Shown: positions 35,412 through 47,701 of the stretch, one piece after another
Position numbering within the stretch: position 1 is the stretch's first letter
How the letters are laid out: the number at the start of each line of letters is the position of its first letter
Assembly: GCA_010093485.1 (NCBI GenBank)
Contig: MU001504.1
Span: forward strand, 1,372,437 to 1,436,436
Length of the DNA stretch: 64,000 bases
Source: Karstenula rhodostoma CBS 690.94
Lineage: Eukaryota > Ascomycota > Dothideomycetes > Pleosporales > Didymosphaeriaceae
Reading direction: 5' to 3'
Program-made: the position numbers and the translations under genes
Notes under the pieces: model-generated
What the model was told of the DNA's origin: nothing
Database searches by the model: none
Seen by the model: the letters and a program-made list of their open reading frames with translations, nothing else

Positions 35412-37674
35412 ATGAGCTGCCTCAAGATGCGCAATCTGCAGCTCGCGAGCCAGGTAAGAACACCTAGCACCGAAACACATGCGTCACCTCTCAAACACCC
35501 CCAACCCGGCACCCTCCGCGTATTGTGCCACCGCCCACCAGCATCTGAAGGCTTGGCCCTGCAGCTATCGCGCCGCCTCAATGGCCTGGCAAGGAGCCGG
35601 GCCTTACATCGGATGAGTGTGGTGATGCTAGGAGAGGCTCAATGGCTAACAACTACCTCGGCAGTTTTCAAGAAGTCTGCGAACACCTTCACGAGCATTT
35701 TCGTCGACGCGACCGGCCGCCCGCATCTTCGCGACCGAGCACCTGAAGGCCAAAGAGGCCTCTGGATTCATTTCTCAAAAATACCCCGTAATAGACCACG
35801 AGTACGATGCCATTGTTGTAGGCGCTGGGGGTGCTGGTCTTCGAGCGGCTTTCGGTCTCGCTGAAGCTGGCTTCAACACGGCTTGTATATCGAAGCTGTT
35901 TCCGACCCGATCGCATACGGTAGCCGCACAGGGAGGTATCAATGCAGCTTTGGGAAAGTACGTACAAGCTACTATAACAGAGTGGCGAGAGAGGAAGTGC
36001 TAACAAACCACCAGCATGCACGAGGATGATTGGCGGTGGCATATGTATGATACTGTGAAGGGCTCCGACTGGCTGGGTGACCAAGATGCTATCCACTACA
36101 TGACCCGCGAGGCGCCGCAGTCTGTTATTGAACTCGAGAACTACGGCTGCCCCTTCTCAAGAACAGACGATGGTCGGATGTACGTCACCACTCCTCGGTC
36201 AGGGAACTTCCATAACTAATTAACGACCAGTTATCAGCGCGCCTTCGGTGGTCAGTCGCAGAAATATGGCAAGGGTGGTCAGGCTTACCGATGCTGTGCT
36301 GCCGCCGATAGGACGGGCCACGCTCTCCTCCACACGCTCTACGGACAGTCTCTTCGCCACAACACTAAATACTTCATTGAATACTTCGCCACCGACTTGA
36401 TTATGGAGGATGGCGTCTGCAAGGGTGTTGTAGCGTACAACCAGGAAGATGGCACGATCCACAGGTTCATTGCGAAGAACACGGTTTTGGCAACTGGTGG
36501 TTACGGCCGTGCTTACTTCAGCTGCACTTCCGCTCACACCTGCACTGGAGACGGGATGGCCATGGTTGCGCGTGCTGGTCTTCCCAACCAGGATCTTGAG
36601 TTCGTCCAGTTCCACCCGACCGGTATCTACGGCGCTGGATGTTTGATTACCGAGGGTTCCCGCGGAGAGGGTGGCTACTTGCTGAATTCTGAGGGTGAAC
36701 GATTCATGGAACGATATGCTCCGACTGCCAAAGATCTTGCCTCTCGCGACGTCGTCTCCCGATCGATGACTCTCGAAATCCGTGAAGGCCGTGGTGTTGG
36801 ACCAGACAAGGACCACATCTACCTCCAGCTCAGCCATCTGCCTCCTGAGGTTCTTCACGAACGTCTTCCTGGTATCTCCGAGACCGCTGCCATTTTCTCT
36901 GGTGTCGATGTCACCAAGCAGCCCATCCCTGTCCTGCCCACCGTTCACTACAACATGGGTGGTATTCCCACCAAGTACACCGGTGAAGTCTTGACTGTCG
37001 ACGAGCAAGGCAAGGACAAGGTTGTACCAGGTCTCTTCGCTTGCGGTGAAGCTGCCTGCGTGTCCGTTCATGGAGCTAACCGTCTTGGCGCCAACTCTCT
37101 TCTCGATCTCATTGTCTTTGGACGTGCCGTCTCCCACACTATTCGCGACAACTTCAGCCCTGGTCAGAAGGCCGACCCCGTCCAGGCGGATGCTGGTGCC
37201 GACTCGATCTCTGTCATTGATAAGGTCCGCACCGCTGAGGGATCCAAGCCGACCGCTGAGATCCGTAACAACATGCAAAAGGTCATGCAGACCGATGTCT
37301 CCGTTTTCCGAACGCAAGAGTCGCTCGACGAGGGTGTGCGCAAGATCCGCGACGTGGATTCCACCTTCGCAGATGTTGGTATCAAGGACCGCAGCATGAT
37401 CTGGAACTCCGATCTTGTTGAGACTCTCGAACTTCGAAACCTCCTCACTTGCGCCGTCCAGACCGCCGAGGCTGCTGCCAACCGCAAGGAGTCAAGAGGT
37501 GCTCACGCCCGTGAAGACTACCCTGACCGTGACGACGAGAACTGGATGAAGCACACTCTGACGTGGCAGAAGAACCCGCACGGCAAGGTTGACATTGGAT
37601 ATCGGGGTGTTGTCGCTAACACTCTGGATGAGAACGAGTGCAAGGCTGTTCCGCCGTTCAAGCGGACGTACTAG
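35412..37674 (+). CDS. SDH1: Succinate dehydrogenase flavoprotein subunit
   Basis: Model: exons 35412-35453, 35665-35957, 36015-36179 and 36231-37674, encoding 647 aa. The first intron is 211 nt, long for this window, and splits the mitochondrial presequence. Joined, this reads [28 protein letters not shown], basic and Ser-rich. The mature part has the FAD fold [21 protein letters not shown] and [10 protein letters not shown], whose His98 carries covalent FAD. It also has the active-site region [21 protein letters not shown] and the C-terminal FAD contact [16 protein letters not shown]. It oxidises succinate to fumarate in the mitochondrial matrix as part of complex II and the citric acid cycle, passing electrons to the iron-sulfur subunit. 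Length is normal. Confidence 0.97.
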
Positions 37675-39307
37675 ACGAAGGAGTGAGGTGGTTGCATTGT
37701 CTGTATTCTATGTACATTGGATGATTTGCTGCAATGTGTCGTAGTGGCAAAATCGTGGCTTGGCTCCCTTTTTTGTTTTGTGTACTGCGAAGATATCTCA
37801 ATGGAAACGTATTTTCATAGAGTGCCATAAGATGTTTGTGGAGAGAGTTTGCACGAAGGGTGGAGCAGGTTGTGGTCTGGAGATAAACGAAAGGGAATAA
37901 GTGAGAATTACTGACGTCTCCAGCAAGCAAGCTAAACAGCGCATAGGTCTTGCGCATGTATATACCGATATGTATTACGTTGGAAGTGTAATGCCTGACA
38001 TTGCATAATTGGATGTTATACGTGGTCAATAAGGAATATACAAAAAGAATGCAGTGTCGCAAAAATATTGTCAATGATAAGGACGATACTGCACTTAGAA
38101 TGGTGACGATAGACGATGAAGGTGAGAAGGCTTTCTCCCAAAGTTGGATTTGAGTTGCTGCACTGACAGAATCGACAAGCGCAAACGCGCACGCTGTCCC
38201 AAACACGTACATGAATGCGTACTGATGAGCGCTCAACCAGTTCCCCGGAGGCTACGCAATGGTTAATTTTACTCAGACCAACTTTAACGCGGAACACCTG
38301 TTCCTATTCAATCGATACACCGATTTCTCCCGCCCAGCCAGTGTCTGACAGCGACTATCTACGGGGCTGATGTTGGATTCCGGACTTCGTCATATTCCAC
38401 AACGCCAGCCTTCCGAGCAAACAATAGCAACCACAAACAAACGGCTCATCTTTGTATAATATGCAGCTAGCATATAATAGATAGAGCGCCCGTTGTTTGC
38501 TTTATGAACAAAAACGCAGTATGCAGTCATATCGATAGCAAATGAAATCAAATCAATTCCTATATCAACGCTGACCGTGGACTTTACATGCCGATTTCTG
38601 ATTCCAGTGCCAACCAAGCCCCTCAATTGTATGCGTGGTGATGATATGGCGATATCGTGTGGATACATTTATAGCGTGACCCGTTAATGTCGAAGTTAAG
38701 ATATTTCGGCGGACGCGCAAATATTAAGATGATATTGACCTAAACAAGTAAAGCTTAACACATTGTTTTAAGACCATCGATCGCCCGTGTAGGCCAAGTT
38801 GCTGACTGTTCGCCAATGTTCTACCCCACACTCCGGATGCTGGCGCTTCTAGGCAGTTTCTATGGCCAAGATCTTACTACACCACTAGATGACGACGCCA
38901 ATGCTCAGCTACTGGTACCAACGCTTGTAGAGAGTGCAATCGTGGATCCCAAAGCTGTTCATGTCCGAGCGTTCCGTGTTTCTTTGCATGGTTAACCTCA
39001 TCTTGGCGCATTTATTCGCTCGACCAAGCCTTGGTCGTTCCCGCCGTGAGAACGATCAAGACTAAGATGACGCCGCTGTCCATTAGCAGAGATGCCTGTT
39101 GGAGGACAATGGACGCCTAGCATGGCTATGCATGTATGAGTGCTGTTAGGAGGGTACCACCAAGCAAGCTCGCCGTGGCAGAGCAAGTTTAAGAACAGTA
39201 ATCTCGCCCGTTCAGCCTTGTCTTTGTCGAGCAAATTCATACCCTCCTGAAGCTGGAATCTACTACACTGGCGGATTTCTCTGCAAATCGTTCATCGTCT
39301 GGAAAAT
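37675..39307. other. Gene-poor 1.6-kb stretch
   Basis: Only short frames with no recognisable protein are present. The composition becomes more AT-rich from about 37,950 to 38,760. It separates the housekeeping block from the accessory block that starts with the GMC gene. Confidence 0.5.
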
Positions 39308-41355
39308 ATGCCTTCAAGGCACCAATTGACTCTCTCACTAACTTTTTTTCTTGCTTCAACCCAAGCATGGCCCGCATACCAATTTGCTAAGCGGCAGTCC
39401 TCCGACAACCCGCCGGGGCAGTCTGAGAACCCGACATTCGAAGAAGAATATGACTTTGTCATCGCCGGAGGTATGCGATTCTTGTCCTTCGTGGGCATAT
39501 CACACCTGACTGATTAGGTGGCACCGCCGGCCTAACACTGGCCAACCGACTGACGGAATCGGGGAGGTTTTCAGTGCTCGTTCTGGAAGCTGGTTTCAAT
39601 CCCGAAGTGGTCGAGGCCTACGCTACTCCAGGTGGAAATCAATTTCTCAAGGGAAGCGCAGTCGACTGGGGGTTCGTCACGACGCCACAAGAACATCTTG
39701 GCGGCCGTACTCTACAGTACCTGCGTGGAAAATCGCTTGGAGGCTCAAGCGTCACTAACGGTTTGTACTACGCTCGTGGGTCCTCCCTGGTGTACGATCG
39801 CTGGGTTGAGTTGGGGAACCCTGGATGGGGCTGGGAGGACGTGTATCCACTTTTTCGCAAATCAACGAAGCTCAACCCGCCGAACTTGGGCCAGTTATCT
39901 GAGTTTAGTCAGGAGTATAAGACCTGGGACGAGTGAGTAGTTGCCGTATCTGTGTGAGCGATGATCCGAAGCTGACGTGTTTCCAGTTCTGCGTATGGTG
40001 GTGGACCTCTGGAGTTGGGCTTCCAAGGATACGTGACAGACTCCACCAATGATTTCGTTGTCGCCTGCTCTGAAGCATCTGATATTCCAATTGTCGACGA
40101 TCTCAATCTTGGTGTTGGCCAAGGTGTCAAACTGGGTACCACAACTACGAACTCAGTTCTCCGGAGGTCATCAAGTTACGACAGCTTCTATCAACAGGCA
40201 CGGAACCGTACAAACCTGCGCGTTTTGTACAATGCGCCGGTGACTGGAATTGCTTTCAGTAGTGTTGAAAGTGGAAACGCAACGTTGTACGGCAACACCA
40301 CCACTGGAGCACAGCCAAGAGCACTTGGAGTGAGCTACATCGAACAGTCCGCTGGATTGGTAAGGCAAGCACGCGCACGTAAGGAGGTTATAGTCAGCAT
40401 GGGTGCGTTCCACACGCCTCAACTTTTGATGGTCTCTGGTATCGGGCCGTCCGCAGAGCTGGAGAAGGTAGGGGTACAGCCAGTGCATATCAACGAGAAT
40501 GTAGGGCAGCACCTGGACGACCATTCGGTGTTTTCAATAATGGCTCGTGCAACCACCAACGCTTCGACAACCAGCATGTCATCCACTCCGGACAACCTTC
40601 AAGCCGCCCAAACAGAGTTCTTCACTAACTTGACTGGCCCATACACAGCACCTTCAGGTGTCACCAACGGTTTCAAAAAGCTTTCGATAGAGGAACTTCA
40701 ATCCATTGGCGCTAGAGCTGTGATAGACGCCGGATTGGCAAATCAGTCACACATCGAGTTTCTGTTCGAGACGGTCTGGTATCCTTGGATTCCGACGCCC
40801 TACTATACAGCGCTGCCGAACAAGTCATACATCAGTATAACTGCAAGCTCGATGGTACAGCTAAGCCGTGGCAACATCACACTCCGGTCGAATTCGATGA
40901 GCGATGCGCCATTGATAAACCCCAACTATTACGCCGATGAGACCGATGGCATCATGGGCGTGCACTCCTTCCGTTACCTCCGTGATATACTCCGCCATCC
41001 ATCTCTTTCCCAGTACACTATCGGAGACAACGCTGGCGAAGTTTCACCAGGGCCTGAAGTTGCCGACGATGATGATGAGGCGATTTTGCAGTACATCAAG
41101 AACAACACCATGCCAAACTGGCACGCTTCAGGGACGGCGCGAATGCGGCCAGAAGTAGACGGTGGCGTTGTCGATTCACGCCTGAAGGTTTATGGTGTCG
41201 ATGGACTCCGTGTGATTGACTGCTCGATCATTCCGGTGCTGCCCGATGCGAATATTCTCGCTTCCGTCTACATGATAGCAGAGAAAGGCGCAGAATTGAT
41301 CGAGGAGGACTGGGAGGATGTAGGGTACGAGCGAAGGAAGAAGCGGAGCGTTTGA
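39308..41355 (+). CDS. Secreted GMC oxidoreductase
   Basis: Model: exons 39308-39470, 39518-39932 and 39987-41355, encoding 648 aa. A signal peptide is evident (MPSRHQLTLSLTFFLASTQA, cut near residue 20), followed by a KR that may be a processing site. The FAD-binding motif AGGGTAGLTLANRL spans the first splice site near residues 53-66. LRGKSLGGSSVTNGLYYARG is the second GMC signature region. The C-terminal active site has NWHASGTARM with the catalytic His, and later PDANILASVYMIAEKGAELI, where Asn replaces the second His found in glucose oxidases. Many NxS/T sequons suggest glycosylation. It should oxidise an alcohol or sugar with FAD and release H2O2 outside the cell; the substrate cannot be told. 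Confidence 0.92.
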
Positions 41356-41886
41356 GCTGAGCGACCACATGCGTTGTAAAGTACATGTAGCTGTGTAGAG
41401 GAGGAGATGAGTGAATGTACGCAGTGTAATGTGGTAAGAACTGATTATCTCATTTCTTGCCTGCTGAAGCTACCCGATGAAGATGCAGATACTTCCATGC
41501 CAGCAGGCTAGAAATGCACCGACAGACTAACGAAACGTGATGGAGTAGGTAAAAACTGAGATGCGACGGAGGTGTTGTAGGGATGCATGAGCCACACTGG
41601 CGCGCGGCGCTAAGCCCTGCGCGTGTGGGACTCGTACTCGGAACGCTCGTATTGTCTCGTACCCGGGTACGAATCGACTGGCTTGGCTAGACCCACGATC
41701 CGACGCATCGCCATTGGTCCTAGTGCGCATGTCTATCAGAGATACGAATGAAAACGGCTGAAATACGGCGTTGAGTCTTGTCAACTCACCCTTGATTGTC
41801 ACCGCTGTCGCCGCACGAACTACCTATTGTACCACGCCACCATCTGATCTGCAACTGCCTAGGGTGTATAAAACTTACCGCTCAGC
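41356..41886. other. Intergenic, nothing recognised
   Basis: About 530 bp between the GMC gene and the glycosyltransferase remnant. No separate gene is supported. Its right end may contain the original 5' region of the glycosyltransferase. Confidence 0.4.
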
Positions 41887-44517
41887 ATGTCTTCACAATA
41901 TCAATCGCATCTTATTCTCAATACACGTCTACGGGACACGAGCGAACAAACACCCCCACCGTTAACGCCGAATTCGACCTCGATGAGCCTCTTCCAGCGT
42001 ATACTGAGCTCGATGGCCGTATCAACATCGATCTGGATTCAAAGATTGCTCGAAGATTGGCCAACTTCGTATCGGAGCCCCCGGCATATACTCCTCCTGA
42101 AGAGCCCTCGAAACTTCACATATCACGAAAATCATGGACGATCCGCCTCAACATTGTCGTTCAAGTCGTCGGTTCAAGAGGCGACGTCCAACCCTTCGTT
42201 GCCCTGGGCCAAGAACTCCAGTCATACGGCCATCGAGTACGAATAGCAACGCATGACTGCTTCGCTTCCTTCGTTGGCTCCTCGAATATTGAGTTCTTCC
42301 CTATCGGCGGCGACCCACATGACCTGATGGCCTACATGGTCACAAATCCTGGGTTGATCCCGTCTATGAGCTCTGTTCGTGCGGGAGATGTCTGGCGGAA
42401 GCGCGCTATGGTCGAGCAGATGTTGCATGGCTGTTGGAAGAGCTGCATTGAACCTGCTCCAGGAGATGAGAGGCCGTTTGTTGCTGACGCCATCATCGCA
42501 AACCCCCATTCCTTCGCGCATGTACATTGTGCCCAAGCACTCGGTGTTCAACTCCATCTGATGTTTACAATGCCATGGAGCAATACGAGACACTTTCCGC
42601 ATCCACTCGCTAATCTGAGCGGAGCTGGGCTGGATATCGGTGCGATGAATTACGTCTCATATACGATTGTTGAGTAGATGACCTGGCAAGGGTAAGCTGA
42701 CTTCTGCGATATGGCGCAGTAAACAGTGGCTGACACGAAGACCAGTCTTGGGGATGTTGTGAACCCATTCCGATCATCGATTGATCTAGAGAGAATCAAC
42801 ACTACAGTAGGCCCAAATCTTGCGGGGATGCTTCAGATTCCATTCACGTACTGCTGGCCGCCGGCTCTGGTACCCAAACCCGCAGGTTGGCCTTCGCATA
42901 TAGGTTCGAGCATCTTCTATATATGTAGTATACGAGAATATGCTAACGAGGCCAGACGTATGCGGTTTTTTCTTCCGAGAGTCACCGCAGTATTCTCCGC
43001 CCGATGACATGTGGAAATTCCTGCAAACAGGAATAAAACCTATATACATCGGCTTTGGCAGCATCGTTCTCGAGGACCCTGCTGTAATGACTAGACTAAT
43101 CCTAGACGCTGTCTGTATGTCGGGCACACGAGCTATTATCTCTAGGGGCTGGAGCAAACTTGGCTCTGACTTGAAGCCTGCAGAGCTTGATGCACAAAAC
43201 ATTCTGTTCATCGACGACTGCCCGCACGAATGGCTTTTCCAGCAGTCGTTGTACACCATAGTGGTGCTGGCACTACCGCCTATGGACTGCGCAATGCATG
43301 TCCCACCATCATTGTACCTTTCTTTGGAGAGTATGCATGAGATGTTCCATCTGTCAAGCATGGCTAACGTCCCACAGCCAGCCCTTTGGGGGCAGCATGG
43401 TAGCGTCTGCAGGCGCAGGTGCACACCCTATGCATGACAAAATCCCGACAGCGGAAAAACTACGCGACGCGATCAGATTCTGTCTGCAGCCCACTGTCAT
43501 GTCTTCAGTGCAGAAAATTGCCGACGTGATGAGCGCTGAGCACGGCGTACGCAGCGCAGCCGAGTCGTTCAACGCAAACCTGCCATTAGAGTCTCTGTCG
43601 TGTGAGTTTTTCGACGACCGCCCAGCTACGTATCTCTATTCGAGTTGCGGGCTGAAGGTTCGGCTGTGTACTGTAGCCGCTCACATGCTCGTCCAAGGAG
43701 GCAGGATCAAGTCCAGGGACTTGAAGCTGTAAGTGTGGCTGCAATCGACTCGTATTTCACAGCAGTGGTCAGATGTCTAAATCAAACAGGTACCAATCCA
43801 AATCATTCAACATCACCAACGAGAGATGGGATCCCTTAACCGGTCTTTCGTCGTCCGGTCTCTCCGTTATCAGGGGCATGGTCACCGCCACCGGAGCCAT
43901 GGTAGCATCGCCCTACACCGCAGTTCAGCAGAAGACTCCCCTGCAAAGACAACAGCAAGAGCTGTAACAAATTTCGGCAAGAGTTTTGGGAAATTCAACG
44001 AACGCATATTCCAAGGCGCGATCGTGGATATGCCCCTCGCGGTCGCCGAGGGCTTACGATCCGTGCCGAAACTGTACGGAGAAGACGTCCCATCGCACGG
44101 GGACGTCACAGACGCAGCGAGTGGCTTCATCGTTGGGTTAGAAAATTTGTGCAGGGTATGACGAATGGTGTGTCTGGCCTGGTTTCGAAACCAATGCAGG
44201 GTATGAAGGAGGAGGGCGCGTGGGGATTCACAAAAGGAACGGGGAAGGGACTCGTTGGACTCGCGGCGAAGACAACTTCCGCGGCAATCGGAATCGTGGC
44301 GTACCCCGGACAGGGGACAACGAAATGTTTGATCGCACCGTTTAAATCAACGACGAGGAAAAGTATCATGTCGCAGAGGGCGGCTGAAGGTGAGCACATG
44401 GTGAGGACCCAAGGTCTGAATCATTTGGACGTACTCCAGAAATTCGACGCCTTAATGCTGTACGGACGCACAGGGGCAAGCGCCAACACAACGTCGCCAT
44501 ACATGGTCTATACATGA
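41887..44517 (+). pseudogene. Sterol-glucosyltransferase-like GT1 pseudogene
   Basis: Collinear pieces of a fungal UDP-glucose:sterol glucosyltransferase-like protein are present. They include the GT28 N-domain (IVVQVVGSRGDVQPFVALG), PFTYCWPPALVPKPAGWPSH and [13 protein letters not shown]. Further on come [20 protein letters not shown], the UDP-sugar site, and SFNITNERWDPLTG. Introns at about 42692-42745, 42904-42955, 43331-43377 and 43729-43789 still have good splice sites. The reading frame is broken several times: a likely shift near 41,960, an in-frame TAG at 42675, a shift near 43,240 just before the donor-site loop, and shifts near 43,940 and 44,150. No intact product is possible unless these are sequence errors. 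Intact homologues glucosylate sterols or act in autophagy and membrane traffic. Confidence 0.8.
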
Positions 44518-44524
44518 TCGATCA

Positions 44525-45238
44525 TCACCCCGAACCCCTCCGCGCCTCCGCCTCACTCCCATCCGCCGCGGGTCTCCTCCCCGCCAACTTCACCGGTGCC
44601 CCAAACGCCTTCCCCACACCCTCCACCGCCATCAACCTCCCCCACCACTCCATCACCCGGGGAAACCCCGCCCTAAACTCGGCATCCATGAACATCTTCA
44701 GCGGCCACAGCAGCCCAGACGCAACGCTCAAATCCGCCAGACTCAACTCGTCGTCCCGCACCAACCACACCTTCCCCTCCCCCGCCAGCTGCTCCTCTAA
44801 CCGCCGCAGACACCGCACAAACTGCGTCTCGTGGACCTCCACGTCCTCCTTGCTGTACCTCGCCGTCCCGAGCATGGGACCCAGTATCGCGCCCCCGTCC
44901 GGCCACACCGCCGAGTCCGCAAACGACACTTACATCTGCACGAGCGCTCTGTCCTCTGGCGTGCGCCCGAGGAGCTGCTCTCTGCGGGGCCCGCACTCGG
45001 CGACGTAGTATGCGATTGCGCTGCCTTCGGCGAGATGGAAACCTGATGGTGTTTCGAAGGCTGGGATCTTGCCGTGGGGGAATTTGGCTCTGTAGGCGGC
45101 GGTGTGGTTGGTGATGCCGTACTGTAAGTCTGGGGCGATTTGTATGTCTAGGTTGTTGAGGTTGGCGGCGGCTAGGATTTTGGTGACGCGGGCGTGGAGG
45201 AAGTTCACGGTTGTGTAGAGCGTGCCGAAGGGTGCCAT
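44525..45238 (-). CDS. eEF1B-gamma/GST-like protein with in-frame stop or new intron
   Basis: On the minus strand from ATG at 45238 the frame gives a GST N-domain (GTLYTTVNFLHARVTKILAA, FPHGKIPAFETPSGFHLAEG and AIAYYVAECG). It reaches RTPEDRALVQM and meets TAA at 44930-44932. The same frame then continues for 132 codons with the helical GST C-domain (SFADSAVWPDGG, LVRDDELSLADLSVASGLLW). The TAA lies where the family usually has Trp (QxWxSFADS). The stop forms part of a perfect GTAAGT donor at 44933. A CGAG acceptor at 44859 would remove 75 nt and keep frame, joining VQM to YSKEDVEVHE (212 aa without the stop). Either it is a recent pseudogene or coding sequence has become an intron. It resembles the GST half of elongation factor 1-gamma; no EF1G domain follows. 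Confidence 0.65.
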
Positions 45239-45769
45239 TGATGATATGTCAGTCGAGCTGCTTTGGAGACGGTATGCTGCGAGGGACTAGAGGCGGAGGC
45301 GGAGCTTGGGGGATATAGCATTTGTTAATGTCCTATATACGTTCCTCTAGATTCGTACGCCTGAGGCCGCAACATCTCGCATTCTGTAGCCTTTTAGTAC
45401 GAGTGTCACCCCAGTGGAACGACTGTTGTCGTTGCCTGGCGAGCATTACCAAGACCATCCCTGAGTAGCTGGACCTCTTGCGAACCAATGGGCTGACAAT
45501 ATCAGCTGTTGATGCAGTGCAGTGACGTCGCACTCCGGTACTCTCCATACAGCTGAATCCGAAGAATACGACGAGCATGTTGCAAGAGTCCGCAACGGAT
45601 CGCCCCACGGCCCAGGTACACAATTAGAACTGCCCCCGCTCGCAGCTTATCGGTGGGGTCCAATAACAGTTAGCGACGCCTTCCCTCGATCGAATCCCCA
45701 ATCATCGCACATTCACCACACATCCGCCCTTGCCAAGGACCTAGTCGCGTGGACACACTTACCATCACC

Positions 45770-46645
45770 ATGCCAGTCCCCGGCATCCACTTCGAGGAAG
45801 ACGAAGGAGACGAGTACACGGCCGACGATGCCCTGACGCCGCTCCAGCTCGCAGCCTGGCAGGGCTCGACGGCCACCGTCGCTCGGCTCCTGCAGAACGG
45901 CGTGGACCCCAACGAAGCGCCGCGAGGATGGTACGGGAAGACGGCTCTGCAGGCGGCTGCGATGCGAGGGCATGTTGACGTCGTGCGTCGTCTCTTGGAA
46001 GCCGGGGCCGAAGTGGACGCACCGGGTGGCAACAATGGGGGTCGCGCGGCGCTCGCGCTGGCTGCTGGGGCTGGGCAGAGCGCCGTGGTGGATGCCTTGC
46101 TCGACGCGGGCGCTGATGTGAATCTCCCGCTGCATAAGTACATGGGTCGCAGTCCTCTCCAAGCAGCAGCGGAAGCTGGAGACCTGGGCATTGTGGAGAA
46201 GTTACTTGGGGCGGGTGCGCATCTCAACGGCCCTATCGCTCAGCATATCGGTCGCAGTCCGCTGCAGGCGGCTGCTGAGAACGGGCACGTGGATATCGTA
46301 GAGTTCTTTCTGAGTCGCGGTGCATCTGTCAATGTGCCGGCGTGTCGCTACAGAGGCATCACCGCGCTCCAAGGTGCTGCGGCGCGCGGAAGTGTGGAAT
46401 TAGTGAATAGACTGCTTGAGGCTGGCGCGGATGTTAATGCTCCAGGCAGTTACTTTATGGGAGGGGCGGCTTTGTGGCTGGCGTCGGGCGCTGGCCATAC
46501 ACAGATTGTCGAAATACTACTGCATGCTGGGGCGGACGCGAGCGCATTGTCGGGAAATCAAGGGCAACAGAGTGCGGCGCTGCAGATAGCAAATTCAAAG
46601 GGAAGATCGGAAGTTGTGGAGCTGTTGGTCAAGGTGAAGAGTTGA
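45770..46645 (+). CDS. Ankyrin-repeat protein
   Basis: A single-exon frame from ATG at 45770 (ACCATCACCATGCC) gives 291 aa. The frame is open further upstream, so an upstream exon is possible. After an acidic leader (HFEEDEGDEY) come seven to eight ankyrin repeats with the usual TPLQLAA, GHVDVVRRLLEAGA and DVN elements. The period is 35 residues instead of 33: five successive repeats start G-x-[TSA]-x-L and are each exactly 35 long, with a two-residue longer loop (for example LPLHKYM). The repeats continue to the C-terminus, ending LVKVKS. No catalytic or membrane domain is present. It may be a stand-alone scaffold or the 3' part of a larger accessory protein whose effector domain is lost. 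Confidence 0.8.
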   Translation: MPVPGIHFEEDEGDEYTADDALTPLQLAAWQGSTATVARLLQNGVDPNEAPRGWYGKTALQAAAMRGHVDVVRRLLEAGAEVDAPGGNNGGRAALALAAGAGQSAVVDALLDAGADVNLPLHKYMGRSPLQAAAEAGDLGIVEKLLGAGAHLNGPIAQHIGRSPLQAAAENGHVDIVEFFLSRGASVNVPACRYRGITALQGAAARGSVELVNRLLEAGADVNAPGSYFMGGAALWLASGAGHTQIVEILLHAGADASALSGNQGQQSAALQIANSKGRSEVVELLVKVKS

Positions 46646-47701
46646 GCGCATGGCACCAAGTTTAGAATGCTCCTGGGACGGAAGCAACATGTAGCAAATC
46701 ACGTCAACATGGAGACGGTTCCGGGTCCAGTAACCGAGCCGGCGATAGTTGGGTAACTCAAGATCCACTCTGAACACCCAACTTCCACGACAACTTCACA
46801 CTCTCACCACTAACCACACCGTGTCCAAGGGACCCGGATGGGAATTTGATTGAGTAGGTTGGGTTGCGTGCTCTCGCGACGAGAAGTGCTTACCAGGGAA
46901 TCTGTAGGCTGTCGAAATACGCATGTGTGCACGTCACAATACATCATTTACCATATTCCTTTTCATCAGCCTGCTCGGCATTTCCTGGTGTACACCAAGC
47001 AGTACTAAATTTGCATGGGAGCAGGACGTGAAGCCTGCATGAGCCTATCTAACAAGACAGTAAAGTATAGTTAGTATGCATACGTTGTGATGTTATTGGC
47101 GGCAAGGCCATCCAGTCGAGTACGTCACGAAGAGCGGAGTAACGGACACGCTGTTGTCTGACATGTCACTACGCGCACGGGTCAGAATGTAGAACTTGTA
47201 ACAACAAATAGGTATTGATTTTTTCCGATGAAGGGTTATCCTTTCTAAAAGACTCCACACCATCCCCGCTGGCGGAGCACGGGGATACATCCGATCCGTA
47301 CAGTTAGCGAATGTGGGGGTATTGAAAAGGGAGAGAGAAGAGAGAAGCTACAAGTGATAGTAGACAAAGGGACCTTGGCAAAGTGCGTGCAAAGGTCGCT
47401 CACTATCGTCCCACGTAGTGCAGAAGAGGTATCATGCTCCCAGCCGACCGTCCGACCCGAGTGTATAACCAGATCCCTCCCGATTGTCTTTCCCCGCGGG
47501 GAAAACAGCGTGGTTCAATTTGTGGGGTTGCTGTGTGAAAATGACAAGGGGTAACATGCAAGATGAGATAGACCTGACCCAAAAGCACTCGCTTCGTAAA
47601 TCATCAAGAAAAGAGGAAGAAGAAGAAGAAGAAGAGAAGAAAGAAATTAAAGGTCCCGAACAGGAGAGACGAAAGAAGAGTGTTGATAAAGAGCATGTTG
47701 T
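46646..47701. other. Intergenic, purine-rich tract
   Basis: About 1 kb without a supported gene. A GAAGAAGAAGAAGAAGAGAA-type purine tract lies at about 47,608-47,645, just downstream of the HapB stop, probably in its 3' UTR. Confidence 0.55.

Noticed and set aside
36220..37317. 365-codon ORF on the minus strand
   Set aside because: It is antisense to the conserved SDH1 coding exon and has no recognisable protein.
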